A stretch of DNA of 64,000 nt, from NCBI RefSeq assembly GCF_016756615.1, contig NZ_AP023262.1, forward strand, positions 1,240,001 to 1,304,000, read 5' to 3'. Source of the DNA: Mesorhizobium sp. L-8-3 (lineage in GTDB: Bacteria > Pseudomonadota > Alphaproteobacteria > Rhizobiales > Rhizobiaceae). Positions 26,638-36,155 of the stretch are shown here, piece after piece; within the stretch, counting starts at the first letter, position 1; each line of letters opens with the position of its first letter. A program made the position numbers and the translations under genes. The notes under the pieces are model-generated. The model did no database searches, had not been told where the DNA came from, and saw nothing but the letters and a program-made list of their open reading frames with translations.

Positions 26638-28653
26638 TCAGGGCTGGATCAGCGCGGACCGCAACTCGGCGGGTTCGGTGATGACGGGCAGGCACGCGTT
26701 GCCGCGACAGAGCCACGCGCCCGGCCTTGCAATGTCCGGAACAATCCCGCCAGGCAGTGCCGGGGCGGAGGTTTCTTCACCCGCGGTCAGCCGGATGTCG
26801 ACCCGGCGCGGGTCGCTGGTAGCGTCGGCGACGCAGGCGAAGGCGCGGCTGCCAGGCGCGTCGACCGTTACGAGCTTCCATGGGTCCAGGGCCAGGGCGG
26901 CGGCGTAGACGATGCCTGCCTGGCCATAGGCAAGCTGCGCGGCACGACCGGACGCGGCTTCGGCGGCAGCCCAGGCCGTCGATTGCAGGTCGAGATCACC
27001 GGTGAGTACCGCCAGTCGGGTAAGGGCCTCGATGATCTGCGCGGTCGCCGAAGGGACGGCTTCATCGACGTCGCCGCGAATACGCATGAGAAGGTCGGCG
27101 CTATCAGACGCGGAAAGATAGTAGCCATAGCCGCTCTGGTCGGCGTACCAAGTCTCCAGTTTGTCGGCGAAATCGCGGGCGGTGGCAATATAGGATGCCT
27201 CCGATGTCGCCTCGAACAGCGCGATGGACGCATTGATCATGGCGGCATAGTCGGAAGACATCGCCGGATAGAGGCGTCGGTCGTCCAGGATTGAATGCGG
27301 TAGCCGCCCGGTGTCGTCACTCGATCCGATGACGAAACGATAGGCGGCCGCAGCCGCAGCGATCCAATCCGGGCGATCGAGCAAGCGGCCCACGCCAGCC
27401 AGCGCTGCTATTGTCAGGCCATTCCAGTCGGCAAGCACCTTGTCGTCGCGGCCTGGTCTGATCCGCCCAGCCCGGGCGTGAAACAACTTTTGACGCGCCG
27501 AGACAAATTCAGCGGAGATGACCGGCGTCAGATCGTCGGCTTCGATGTGAAGGACCGGTTTTCCTTCCCAGCCATCAGGCGCCGCGAGGCCATAGATGGA
27601 CAGGAAACGGGTCGACGACTCGCCGAGGATCGATTCGATCTCGGAACGATCCCATGTGTAGAAAAGGCCCTCCTCGCCTTCGCTGTCGGCGTCGAGGCTT
27701 GAGGCGAAGGCGCCGCCATCGACACGCATTTCGCGGAGCAGCCACCCGACTGTTTCTTCGATTCGGACTCGGAACAATTCGTCCTTGGTCGCTGCATAGG
27801 CCCAGCCGAGCGATTGAAGCAGTTGCGCGTTGTCGTAGAGCATCTTTTCGAAATGCGGCACCAACCAATCGGCATCGGTGGAATAGCGGGATAGCCCTCC
27901 GCCAATATGGTCGTAGATACCGCCTTTCAGCATTTCGCGCAGACTGAGAAGCACGCTGTCGCGATGGTCTCTGTTGCCTGACGTCAACCAGTGCTGCCAG
28001 AGCACGCGCATGAAAGGGGCGTTGGGGAATTTGGGTGCGCCGTGCAGGCCGCCACGCTGCCGGTCGATCATGTCCTGAACGCCGGCGGCAAGCGTGGCGA
28101 GTTGGGCCGGATCGATCGTTGTCGATGCGGCGCTGCCGGAGAGGCGGGCTGAGACATGGTCGGTGAGCGCATCGGCGCTTCTGGCGAGCTCGCCGCGTTT
28201 GTCGCGCCAGGCACGGTGGACGGACTCCAGAACCTGAACAAAACCGGGGCGGCCGTAGCGAGGCAGCTTCGGAAAGTAGGTTCCGCCCCAGAAGGGCTTG
28301 CCGTCAGGTGTCAGGAACATGGTGAGAGGCCATCCTCCCTGCTCGCCCGTGGCATTGAGCGCAGCCATATAGATCTGGTCTATGTCGGGGCGTTCCTCAC
28401 GATCGACCTTGATGTTCACGAAAAGCCGGTTCATGACGGCGGCGACGCCGTCGTCCTCGAAGCTTTCATGGGCCATGACGTGGCACCAGTGACAGGCGGC
28501 ATAGCCGACGGACAAGAGGATAGGCCTGTCGAGTGCCTGTGCTTCGGCCAGCGCTTCGGTGGACCAGGCGCGCCAATGCACCGGATTGTCCTTATGCTGT
28601 CGCAGATAGGGACTGGTCTCGTCGGAGAGCAGGTTCGCGGTGGAAAGAGGCAA
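26638..28653 (-). CDS. Thioredoxin-domain DUF255 protein (YyaL/SPATA20 family)
   Basis: A 671-residue protein whose first about 170 residues form a thioredoxin-like domain with CHWC at 54-57 (SVGYAACHWCHVMAHESF), followed by an (alpha/alpha)6-barrel-like region as in six-hairpin glycosidases. The family is widespread and its function is unproven. No ATG is available upstream of the conserved start SPYLRQHKDNPVHW. The TTG at 28653 is chosen because GGAG lies six bases before it; another TTG at 28713 would overlap mnmE. It diverges from mnmE with 47 bases between the starts. Confidence 0.85.
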   Translation of the reverse strand: MPLSTANLLSDETSPYLRQHKDNPVHWRAWSTEALAEAQALDRPILLSVGYAACHWCHVMAHESFEDDGVAAVMNRLFVNIKVDREERPDIDQIYMAALNATGEQGGWPLTMFLTPDGKPFWGGTYFPKLPRYGRPGFVQVLESVHRAWRDKRGELARSADALTDHVSARLSGSAASTTIDPAQLATLAAGVQDMIDRQRGGLHGAPKFPNAPFMRVLWQHWLTSGNRDHRDSVLLSLREMLKGGIYDHIGGGLSRYSTDADWLVPHFEKMLYDNAQLLQSLGWAYAATKDELFRVRIEETVGWLLREMRVDGGAFASSLDADSEGEEGLFYTWDRSEIESILGESSTRFLSIYGLAAPDGWEGKPVLHIEADDLTPVISAEFVSARQKLFHARAGRIRPGRDDKVLADWNGLTIAALAGVGRLLDRPDWIAAAAAAYRFVIGSSDDTGRLPHSILDDRRLYPAMSSDYAAMINASIALFEATSEASYIATARDFADKLETWYADQSGYGYYLSASDSADLLMRIRGDVDEAVPSATAQIIEALTRLAVLTGDLDLQSTAWAAAEAASGRAAQLAYGQAGIVYAAALALDPWKLVTVDAPGSRAFACVADATSDPRRVDIRLTAGEETSAPALPGGIVPDIARPGAWLCRGNACLPVITEPAELRSALIQP

Positions 28654-28700
28654 TTTCGGCTCCGGGGCTGACGGCAACAATGTAACAGTAGGGCGTGGAC

Positions 28701-30038
28701 ATGTCGGCGACAATCTTCAGGGACACGATCTTTGCCCTTTCCTCCGGGCGACTTCCTTCCGGCGTGGCCGTGGTCCGGATGTCTGGGGGGCATGTGAAGG
28801 GCGCATTGGAGGCGATGGTCGGGGGCCTGCCGGAGCGCCGACGGGCTGAATATCGGGCGATCCGGTCGCCACGGTCAGACGAGATAATGGACCGTGGTCT
28901 GGTGTTGCTTTTCGAAGGTCCGCACAGCTTCACAGGCGAGGATTGCGCCGAGCTGCATGTCCATGGCGGCAAGGCGGTTGTCGCCGCGATCCTCGCGGAG
29001 CTCTCGGGCATTGACGGGTTCCGTCATGCCGAAGCCGGCGAATTCACGCGGCGGGCTTTTCTGAACGGGAAGCTCGATCTCGTGGGCGCGGAGGCGCTCG
29101 CGGATCTGATCGGGGCCGAGACCGAAGCGCAGCGCCGCTTTGCCGCGGCAAATGCGGAGGGCCAGCAGACCGCTCTTTATGGCGGCTGGCGAAAGCGGAT
29201 CATTCACGCGCGTGCAATGATCGAGGCCGAGCTGGATTTTGCCGATGAGAGCGACGTGCCGGGATCGGTGTCGAGTGAGGTCTGGGCCGAGATGGCGGCG
29301 CTGGCGAAGGATATCGATGCGCATCTTGAAGGATATCGGAGTGCCGAAATCATTCGGGATGGTTACCAGGTGGTTATCCTGGGGGCGCCGAACGCGGGGA
29401 AGTCGAGCCTGCTGAACGCGCTGGCGCGACGCGAGGTCGCGATCGTCACGGAGGAGCCGGGAACGACGCGCGACCTCGTTGAAGTGGCGCTCGACCTGGA
29501 CGGCATGAAAGTCGTGATGGTGGATACGGCGGGGATCCGTGAAACCGCAGGTCGGGTGGAATCTATCGGCATCGAGCGTGCCCTCGAACGGGCCCGACGC
29601 GCCGATCTTGTACTCGAACTGATTGCGCTTGACGATCCCGTGACCGCTTCCTTCGGCGACATGCCGTCCGGTCGGCTGCGCGTGGGATCGAAGTCCGATC
29701 TGGGGACGTCAGGAACCGCGGTGGATCGGGGCTACGACTTCGTGATTTCGGTGAAGTCCGGGGAAGGACTGGGTGAACTGTTGGCAGGGATCGCTCGCCG
29801 GGCGGCGGGGGCCACGGCGACTTCGGGTGAAGTTCTGCCGTCCCGGATGCGGCATGTCGAGCTTTTGCGCCGTTGCGCTTCGTCATTGCGCAGGGCGGTC
29901 GATCAGGAGAACCTGGCGCTCGAACTGCGAGCGGAGGAACTGCGCGACGCCGGGTTCAGTCTCGGCAAGATATCGGGGGCGGTCGATGTGGAAGACCTTC
30001 TCGATACGATCTTTTCGGAATTCTGTATCGGCAAGTGA
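28701..30038 (+). CDS. mnmE: tRNA modification GTPase MnmE
   Basis: A 445-residue GTPase that with MnmG installs the cmnm5 group on the wobble uridine of tRNAs. The N-terminal formyl-THF-binding domain starts MSATIFRDTIFALSS; the G domain has G1 GAPNAGKSS (228-236) and G3 DTAG (275-278), and the C-terminal Cys442 is in the universal FCIGK end. The G4 motif reads GSKSD (329-333) in place of NKxD, so the guanine-contacting Asn is replaced by Ser. mnmG follows after a 313-base gap packed with parS sites. Confidence 0.96.
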   Translation: MSATIFRDTIFALSSGRLPSGVAVVRMSGGHVKGALEAMVGGLPERRRAEYRAIRSPRSDEIMDRGLVLLFEGPHSFTGEDCAELHVHGGKAVVAAILAELSGIDGFRHAEAGEFTRRAFLNGKLDLVGAEALADLIGAETEAQRRFAAANAEGQQTALYGGWRKRIIHARAMIEAELDFADESDVPGSVSSEVWAEMAALAKDIDAHLEGYRSAEIIRDGYQVVILGAPNAGKSSLLNALARREVAIVTEEPGTTRDLVEVALDLDGMKVVMVDTAGIRETAGRVESIGIERALERARRADLVLELIALDDPVTASFGDMPSGRLRVGSKSDLGTSGTAVDRGYDFVISVKSGEGLGELLAGIARRAAGATATSGEVLPSRMRHVELLRRCASSLRRAVDQENLALELRAEELRDAGFSLGKISGAVDVEDLLDTIFSEFCIGK

Positions 30039-30039
30039 G

Positions 30040-30055
30040 TGACTCACGTGAAACA
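30040..30055 (+). other. parS: parS site 1
   Basis: TGACTCACGTGAAACA matches 14 of 16 bases of the ParB consensus TGTTTCACGTGAAACA; the right half is perfect. It begins two bases after the mnmE stop codon. Confidence 0.7.
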
Positions 30056-30137
30056 TGATCCGCTCGCCGCGAGGAGGAAGCGGGCCTTGTGTGGCACAGG
30101 CTTCGATCGCCATCCGCCATCCGATCACCTGGGGCAA

Positions 30138-30153
30138 TGACTCACGTGAAACA
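30138..30153 (+). other. parS: parS site 2
   Basis: TGACTCACGTGAAACA is identical to parS site 1 and lies 98 bases downstream of it. Confidence 0.7.
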
Positions 30154-30174
30154 GGGGCTTGAGCCCGTGGGTCA

Positions 30175-30190
30175 TGATTCACGTGAAACA
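30175..30190 (+). other. parS: parS site 3
   Basis: TGATTCACGTGAAACA matches 15 of 16 consensus bases and lies 37 bases after site 2. Confidence 0.8.
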
Positions 30191-30217
30191 TGAGAACATG
30201 AACAAACCGAGGACCTA

Positions 30218-30233
30218 CGTTTCACGTGAAACG
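30218..30233 (+). other. parS: parS site 4
   Basis: CGTTTCACGTGAAACG carries the perfect 14-base palindrome GTTTCACGTGAAAC; only the two outermost bases differ from consensus. Confidence 0.88.
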
Positions 30234-30351
30234 AATCGCAAGTTCACGGGCCATTTCGACATCGATCGGGGCAGGCGATCTCTCTCCGCGCCTTGACTAG
30301 ACGGGGCGGAAGGCGCATCTGCTCCCTCCGAACCCGAAGAGAAACGAGTCC

Positions 30352-32226
30352 ATGCTTCAGTCCTATGATGTCGTCGTCATCGGCGGTGGCCACGCCGGCT
30401 GCGAAGCTGCCTCAGCCGCCGCGCGAAGCGGCGCGTCAACTGCGCTCGTGACGCTCAGCGCAGCAACGATCGGCGCGATGTCCTGCAACCCCGCCATCGG
30501 AGGCTTGGGAAAAGGTCATCTGGTGCGTGAGGTCGATGCGCTAGACGGGCTGATGGGCAGAGTGGCCGATGCCGCCGGCATCCAGTTCCGTCTGCTCAAT
30601 CGCCGCAAGGGACCCGCCGTCCGCGGACCGCGCACGCAGGCCGATCGCAAACTCTATAAGGCGGCCATGCAGCGCGCCATTTCCGATCATGAGCGGCTCG
30701 ATGTGATCGAAGGCGAAGTGCTCGATCTGGAGATCCGGGACGGCAAGGTTGCGTCGGTAGCTCTCGAGGACGGTCGTCGGTTGACCTGCGGCGCCGTGGT
30801 ATTGACCACGGGCACGTTTCTGCGCGGCCTCATCCATATCGGCGAGCGCCGATTTCCTGCGGGTCGGATGAAGGAAAAGGCATCCCTGGGACTGTCCGAG
30901 ATGATGGCGCGCGCCGGGTTCAGGCTTGGGCGCCTGAAGACGGGAACGCCGCCGCGGCTAGACGGCCGCAGCATAGATTGGGCTTCGCTCGACATGCAGG
31001 CGGCCGACGAGGATCCGGTTCCCTTTTCACTGATGACGGATCGCATAATCACGCCTCAGATCGAATGCGGGATTACGCGTACAACGCAGGCGACGCATGA
31101 GATCATCAGGACCAACCTCGCGCGGTCGGCAATGTATTCGGGATCGATCGAAGGCATCGGTCCGCGCTACTGTCCATCCATCGAGGACAAGATCGTCAAG
31201 TTCGGCGATCGGGACGGTCACCAGATCTTCCTGGAGCCCGAAGGGCTCGACGACGACACGGTCTATCCGAACGGCATTTCGACATCTCTGCCGGAAGACG
31301 TGCAGCTTGCCATTCTGAAGACGATACCGGGTCTTGAACGGGCCGTGATGAGGCAGCCCGGCTACGCGATCGAATACGACCATATCGATCCGCGCGAGCT
31401 CGACAAGACGCTCGAGACCGGAAAGGTCGAGGGCCTCTTCCTTGCCGGTCAGATCAACGGCACGACAGGCTACGAGGAGGCTGCGGCGCAAGGCATTCTC
31501 GCCGGTATCAATGCCGCCCGGCGGGCCGGAGGCCAGGACGGCATCGCCGTCAGCCGGACGGAAGCCTATATCGGCGTGCTGGTCGACGATCTGACCGGTC
31601 GCGGCATCAGCGAACCCTATCGCATGTTCACGTCGAGGGCCGAGTTTCGCCTGTCGTTGCGGGCAGACAATGCCGATGAGAGGTTGACCCCGCTCGGACG
31701 GAAGCTCGGTATCGTCTCCGGTTCGCGAGCGAAACGGTTCGATGCGATGAACGGAAGGCTGGACGAAGGCCGATCTGTTCTTCAAGATCTCGGCCTGACG
31801 CCCAACGAGGCGAAACGCCATGCGATCGAGATCAGCCAGGATGGCGTGCGGCGAAGTGCCTATCAGCTTCTGGCGTATCCCGGGATGGATTTCTCGCGGC
31901 TTGCCGCGGTCTGGCCGCAGCTCCATGAGATCGACGCTGCTACAGCGGAGAAACTTGAGACGGAGGCGCGGTACGCGGTCTATCTCGAGCGCCAGGAGGC
32001 GGACTCTGCCGCGATCCGGCGCGAGGAGTTGCGGATCATCCCTCAGGGGCTGGATTTCTCGATGGTTCCCGGCCTGTCCAACGAACTGAAGCAGAAGATC
32101 AGCGAGCGTCGGCCGCAGTCGATAGCCGACGCCCAGCGAATCGACGGCATGACGCCAGCGGCGCTGTCTTTGATGATCGCGCATATCCGCAACGCGGAGG
32201 GGAACGCCGGGCGGAGCGCAGCGTGA
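30352..32226 (+). CDS. mnmG: tRNA uridine-5-carboxymethylaminomethyl modification enzyme MnmG
   Basis: A 624-residue FAD enzyme, partner of MnmE. The FAD-binding start [13 protein letters not shown] is followed by [22 protein letters not shown] and [18 protein letters not shown] motifs typical of GidA, and [12 protein letters not shown] lies in the C-terminal half. It begins the operon mnmG-rsmG-parA-parB, whose order is conserved near the origin of many bacteria. Its stop overlaps the rsmG GTG start. Confidence 0.97.
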   Translation: MLQSYDVVVIGGGHAGCEAASAAARSGASTALVTLSAATIGAMSCNPAIGGLGKGHLVREVDALDGLMGRVADAAGIQFRLLNRRKGPAVRGPRTQADRKLYKAAMQRAISDHERLDVIEGEVLDLEIRDGKVASVALEDGRRLTCGAVVLTTGTFLRGLIHIGERRFPAGRMKEKASLGLSEMMARAGFRLGRLKTGTPPRLDGRSIDWASLDMQAADEDPVPFSLMTDRIITPQIECGITRTTQATHEIIRTNLARSAMYSGSIEGIGPRYCPSIEDKIVKFGDRDGHQIFLEPEGLDDDTVYPNGISTSLPEDVQLAILKTIPGLERAVMRQPGYAIEYDHIDPRELDKTLETGKVEGLFLAGQINGTTGYEEAAAQGILAGINAARRAGGQDGIAVSRTEAYIGVLVDDLTGRGISEPYRMFTSRAEFRLSLRADNADERLTPLGRKLGIVSGSRAKRFDAMNGRLDEGRSVLQDLGLTPNEAKRHAIEISQDGVRRSAYQLLAYPGMDFSRLAAVWPQLHEIDAATAEKLETEARYAVYLERQEADSAAIRREELRIIPQGLDFSMVPGLSNELKQKISERRPQSIADAQRIDGMTPAALSLMIAHIRNAEGNAGRSAA

Positions 32227-32864
32227 GGGAGCGTTCGCTCGAGGGGCTGCGCGAAGTCGCCGGCCCCGTTTCACGTGAAACATTCGAACGGCTCCAGCAA
32301 TTCGAAGCCACCTTCCTCAAATGGGCGAGCCGAATCAATCTGGCGGCACCCTCCACTCTGTCCGACATCTGGAGCCGTCACATCCTCGACAGCGCTCAGC
32401 TCGCGATGCTGGCGCCGGAAGCTGGAACCTGGCTGGATGTCGGGTCAGGCGGCGGGTTTCCGGGCGCCGTGATGGCCATTCTCCTGCAGGACCGGCCCGG
32501 CGCAACGATCGATCTCGTGGAGAGCAACCGCAAGAAAGCGGCCTTCCTGCAATCAGCGCTCGCGGCCTACCGGCGCAGCGTCAGGATCCATCCGAAGCGG
32601 ATCGAGGAGGTCTACGGCATCATCGAGCGGCCGGACGTGGTGACTGCGCGCGCGCTGGCTCCCCTGCCCCTGCTTCTCGATCTCTGCTCACCCTGGCTGA
32701 CGACCGGATCGCGCGGCCTTTTTCACAAAGGACGGGATTACCGCGTCGAGCTGAAAGAAAGCGATGACGCCTGGACTCACGATCTGGTAGAACACAAGAG
32801 CCGGATCGACGACGACAGTGTGATCCTGGAAATTCGGAATCTTCGGCCGCGCCAACCTGCATAA
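32223..32864 (+). CDS. rsmG: 16S rRNA m7G527 methyltransferase
   Basis: A 213-residue SAM methyltransferase that modifies G527 of 16S rRNA. The SAM motif [11 protein letters not shown] is at about 71-81, preceded by ILDSAQL. The start is GTG at 32223, in a GTGA overlap with mnmG. A parS site lies in codons 15-20, so the protein carries the PVSRET sequence dictated by that DNA, a known trait of gidB genes near parAB. Confidence 0.96.
   Translation: MRERSLEGLREVAGPVSRETFERLQQFEATFLKWASRINLAAPSTLSDIWSRHILDSAQLAMLAPEAGTWLDVGSGGGFPGAVMAILLQDRPGATIDLVESNRKKAAFLQSALAAYRRSVRIHPKRIEEVYGIIERPDVVTARALAPLPLLLDLCSPWLTTGSRGLFHKGRDYRVELKESDDAWTHDLVEHKSRIDDDSVILEIRNLRPRQPA
32267..32282 (+). other. parS: parS site 5, inside rsmG
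   Basis: CGTTTCACGTGAAACA matches 15 of 16 consensus bases. It encodes VSRET of RsmG and lies 610 bases upstream of parA. Confidence 0.88.
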
Positions 32865-32891
32865 GACCGAAGCCAGATATCGCAAGCGGCC

Positions 32892-33704
32892 ATGAACATC
32901 CTGTTTCGCAACATGAACAATCGTCCCCGCATCATCACCGTCGCCAACCAGAAAGGGGGCGTCGGCAAGACCACAACCGCGATCAACCTGGCGACTGCTC
33001 TGGCGGCGATCGGCGAGCGCGTGCTCATCATCGATATCGACCCGCAAGGCAATGCCAGCACCGGGCTCGGCATCGACCGTCAGGACAGGACCGTGTCGTC
33101 CTATGACGTGCTGACCAAAACGAAGGGTGTGATCGAAGCGGCCATGCAGACCGCGGTGCCCGGCCTGTCGATCGTTCCCTCGACGCTGGACCTGCTCGGC
33201 GTCGAAATGGAGATCGCTTCCGAGTCCGACCGCGTGGTGCGGTTGCGCAATGCGTTGCGCGAAGGGGACGGCGTGCCGTTCTCCTATGTGCTGATCGATT
33301 GTCCGCCGTCGCTCAACCTGCTGACCTTGAATTCCATGGCAGCGGCCGATTCGGTTCTCGTGCCCCTGCAATGCGAGTTCTTCGCGCTGGAGGGCCTGAG
33401 CCAGCTTCTGCAGACGGTCGATCAGGTGCGCCGGGCGATCAATCCGGACCTGAGCATTCAGGGCATCGTGCTGACGATGTTCGACGGCCGTAACAATCTC
33501 GCCAATCAGGTTGTCGAGGATGTCCGCGCGCATATGGGGGACAAGGTCTATGAGACGGTGATCCCCCGTAATGTGCGTGTTTCGGAGGCGCCGTCCTACG
33601 GCAAGCCGGCAATCCTCTATGACCTGAAATGCAGCGGCAGTCAGGCCTATCTGCAGCTTGCCTCGGAGGTCATCCGGCGCGAGCGCCAACTGCGGGCCGC
33701 GTGA
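32892..33704 (+). CDS. parA: Chromosome partitioning ATPase ParA
   Basis: A 270-residue deviant-Walker ATPase that moves ParB-bound origins to the cell pole. The signature KGGVGKTTT is at 21-29, DIDPQGNASTGLG follows, and FSYVLIDCPPSLNLLTLN is the Walker B region. It lacks an N-terminal helix-turn-helix, so it is a chromosomal (Soj-like) type. An ATG at 32892 is taken; a second ATG seven codons later is also possible. parB follows after 51 bases. Confidence 0.97.
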   Translation: MNILFRNMNNRPRIITVANQKGGVGKTTTAINLATALAAIGERVLIIDIDPQGNASTGLGIDRQDRTVSSYDVLTKTKGVIEAAMQTAVPGLSIVPSTLDLLGVEMEIASESDRVVRLRNALREGDGVPFSYVLIDCPPSLNLLTLNSMAAADSVLVPLQCEFFALEGLSQLLQTVDQVRRAINPDLSIQGIVLTMFDGRNNLANQVVEDVRAHMGDKVYETVIPRNVRVSEAPSYGKPAILYDLKCSGSQAYLQLASEVIRRERQLRAA

Positions 33705-33755
33705 CCGGCCGATCCGCCTCCGACAACAACCAATAACCGACCGGAACGACGACTT

Positions 33756-34631
33756 ATGAGTGACGACCTTTCGCGCAAACGCCTCGGCCGCGGCCTTGCC
33801 GCTTTGATCGGCGAAATCGACAAGCCGGCCGACGTGGAGAAGCGCCCGGTCAGCGCGGACGGCAAGGTCCCGATCGAGTTCATTTCTCCCAATCCGCGCA
33901 ATCCGCGCCGTAATTTCGGTGACGCCGAACTCGCCGACCTGGCCCAGTCGATCCGCGAGCACGGCGTCGTGCAACCCGTGGTGGTGCGACCCTCCGCGGA
34001 AGCCGGGCGTTTCGAGATCATCGCGGGTGAGCGGCGCTGGCGGGCAGCGCAGCGCGCCGGATTGATCGAGATTCCCGTCATTGTCCGAGCAGTCGACGAC
34101 AGGGTCGCGCTCGAACTGGCGATCATCGAGAACGTCCAGCGCGCCGATCTCAATCCGGTCGAGGAGGCGCTCGGATACCAGCAGTTGATCGACGATCACA
34201 ACTATACACAGGCCGATCTCGGCCAGGTCATCGGCAAGAGCCGCAGCCATGTCGCCAATACGTTGCGTCTGCTCAAGCTGCCTGACGTGATTCGCGACAT
34301 GCTGGTCGACGGGTCGCTGTCGGCGGGCCACGCCCGCACGCTGGTCACGGCGGAAGATCCGGCGGGTCTTGCGAAGCAGATCGTCGATCAGGGACTGTCC
34401 GTCCGCCAGGCCGAAGCCCTCGCCCAACAGCCCGCCGCGGCGGCGACCCGGCAGCCACGCGCGAGTCGCGCCGACGAGAAGGATCCTGATACGATCGCTC
34501 TCGAAAAGCTGCTGACCGACGTCACTGGGCTGCGGGTCACCATCAGCCACAGGGAAAAAGGCGGTGAGATCCGGATCGCCTACCGGACCCTGGAGCAGCT
34601 CGACGGACTTTGCCGCAAGCTGCAGGACTGA
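33756..34631 (+). CDS. parB: Chromosome partitioning protein ParB
   Basis: A 291-residue CTP-dependent clamp that loads at parS. The N-terminal LGRGLAALIGE motif that touches ParA, the CTP-binding boxes RNFGDAELADLAQSI and GERRWRAAQRAG, the ENVQRADLNPVEEA segment and the helix-turn-helix VIGKSRSHVANTLRLL are all present, followed by a variable linker and a dimerisation domain. The cognate sites are the six parS matches between 23.9 and 32.3 kb. Confidence 0.97.
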   Translation: MSDDLSRKRLGRGLAALIGEIDKPADVEKRPVSADGKVPIEFISPNPRNPRRNFGDAELADLAQSIREHGVVQPVVVRPSAEAGRFEIIAGERRWRAAQRAGLIEIPVIVRAVDDRVALELAIIENVQRADLNPVEEALGYQQLIDDHNYTQADLGQVIGKSRSHVANTLRLLKLPDVIRDMLVDGSLSAGHARTLVTAEDPAGLAKQIVDQGLSVRQAEALAQQPAAAATRQPRASRADEKDPDTIALEKLLTDVTGLRVTISHREKGGEIRIAYRTLEQLDGLCRKLQD

Positions 34632-34640
34632 ATCCAGCGG

Positions 34641-34674
34641 TCGATGATAAGCGGGTTCGCCCGCGAATCATCGA
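34641..34674. other. Long hairpin after parB
   Basis: TCGATGAT (34641-34648) pairs with ATCATCGA (34667-34674) and GCGGG with CCCGC around a TTCG loop, leaving only a 2x2 mismatch. No T run follows; it probably marks the 3' end of the parAB message or protects it. Confidence 0.55.
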
Positions 34675-34776
34675 AGAATCGGCCGGCTCGAGGAAAGGCA
34701 GCATGTCCGCCTTCTGCAGTGCGGCGCCGATCGGCCTTGCCGCGACCGGTGAAGCGGGCTCGATGTCCGACGGCAG

Positions 34777-35811
34777 TCAGCCGCGCGGGCGGTCGAGCGC
34801 TATGGCCAGCAAGGTGTGGCGTGTAATCGCCTCGGCCAATTCCGGCCGGCGTCGTGTCTGCAATACCGCGTTCTGAAGCCGTTCCAGCACGCGTGCGGCG
34901 CCGTCCGTGTTCCAGCGCTGCAGGGCGTTCTCGACAGTCCGACGTCTGGAAAAGAAGACCGGCGGCCGAGCCCCGGCGACGGCGGCGGAGGCGGACTGGC
35001 CCTTGGCTTCCATCTGGCCACGCATTGCATGGAGGGTCTGAAATTGCCGCATCAAGGCAGAAAGGATCGGAAATATCTGGTTTCCCGAGGCGGCCAGGCG
35101 GGAAAAGGACGTATCGAAGACGTCCAGCTTGCCTTCGAGAACGGCATCGACCACTTCATCGACCGAAAGTCCCGCAACGTCACCGATCGACAGATCGACG
35201 TCTTCGATCGTGATCTGGGTCTGGCCCTGCGCATAGAGAACGAGCTTCTCGACCTCCCCGCGTGAAGCAAGGCGATCGCCGCCGAGGCTGCGGCGCAATG
35301 CCTGGCGGGCCTCCAGCGTGATCGTCATGCCGGCCTTCTGCAGTTCCTGGTCGATAACCGCGTCGACGCCTTTCGCCTCGTCGGCATAACAAGGCAAAGC
35401 CATCGCCGCCGCAGCGCCCTCCACCATGGTGCGCAGAGCGGCCCCCTTTTTCAGGTCTCCGGCCTCGATCAGGATGATCGCGTCGCGCGGCGGGTCGGCG
35501 GCCAGCACTTTCACATCTTCCGCCAGCGCCTTGTGCGTACCGGCATTGCGGACCCACACCAACCTGCGGTCCGAAAACATCGGGACCATGCGCGCTTCAT
35601 CGACCAGCCGGCCTGGCTGTTGCTCGATCTCGGCCGCGTCGAGACGCACGACAGAGAAGGGATCGTCGGGCGAAAGCCCCGTCTTGCCGGCGAGCAACTT
35701 GGCCCGCTCGGATACGAGCCCGCGATCCGGACCGTAGAACAGGATGATCCGGATCTTGTCGTCGGGCCGGTTCAGCCAACCATCGACCTCATGCGCCTTT
35801 TTCTGTGCCAT
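34777..35811 (-). CDS. holA: DNA polymerase III delta subunit
   Basis: A 344-residue clamp-loader subunit with an AAA+-like N-terminal domain (ILFYGPDRGLVSERA, a degenerate P-loop), a helical lid and a C-terminal collar domain. QFQTLHAMRGQ and the LERLQNAVLQTRR helices fit the collar. It is convergent with parB, as in other rhizobia. The usual upstream partners lptE and leuS are absent here; the DNA upstream of the start is unlike core sequence. Confidence 0.93.
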   Translation of the reverse strand: MAQKKAHEVDGWLNRPDDKIRIILFYGPDRGLVSERAKLLAGKTGLSPDDPFSVVRLDAAEIEQQPGRLVDEARMVPMFSDRRLVWVRNAGTHKALAEDVKVLAADPPRDAIILIEAGDLKKGAALRTMVEGAAAAMALPCYADEAKGVDAVIDQELQKAGMTITLEARQALRRSLGGDRLASRGEVEKLVLYAQGQTQITIEDVDLSIGDVAGLSVDEVVDAVLEGKLDVFDTSFSRLAASGNQIFPILSALMRQFQTLHAMRGQMEAKGQSASAAVAGARPPVFFSRRRTVENALQRWNTDGAARVLERLQNAVLQTRRRPELAEAITRHTLLAIALDRPRG

Positions 35812-36005
35812 GGCGTCTGGCTAGCACGCGCGACGCCGCCCCGCATCAAAATCATGCCGACCCCGCGAAGTACCGCTTCACCGTTGAAAAAGGCACGGTC
35901 TGCTCAAATCGATACGCTGCTGGAAAAGCTTGCCCCAGGAGGGCTGAAATTTTGAAATCGACAATGTCTATTAATCCGCTAGACTAAAGGGAAATGGAGG
36001 TCACG

Positions 36006-36155
36006 ATGACGTTCCTTTCCCTTTCCGCCGACCGAGCCCGAAGCCCGAATCGCAGGCTGCGTGGCAAGTTCGTCCAGGACGCAACCGCGACATTGTGCTT
36101 CGTCCTCGCCGTGGGCTTCGCGGCCGCCCTGGTGTTCGGTTTCCTCGGCCATTGA
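36006..36155 (+). CDS. Small single-span membrane protein, 49 residues
   Basis: The frame from ATG 36006 to TGA 36155 encodes 49 residues: a basic N-terminal part (DRARSPNRRLRGKF) and one membrane helix (about 27-46, ATLCFVLAVGFAAALVFGF). GGAGG lies six bases before the ATG, a good ribosome binding site. No family is recognised. The basic N-terminus would stay in the cytoplasm. It stands alone at the left edge of the accessory region. Confidence 0.55.
   Translation: MTFLSLSADRARSPNRRLRGKFVQDATATLCFVLAVGFAAALVFGFLGH

Larger units (their letters stand above)
30039..30351. other. parS cluster between mnmE and mnmG
   Basis: This 313-base gap contains four ParB-site matches (30040, 30138, 30175 and 30218) within 194 bases and no reading frame worth calling. 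It must also hold the promoter of mnmG, which was not identified with confidence. The cluster is the probable nucleation centre of the ParB-DNA complex. Confidence 0.8.

Noticed and set aside
32688..34550. A 620-codon minus-strand frame opposite parA and parB
   Set aside because: parA and parB on the plus strand are certain; the antisense product is low-complexity.
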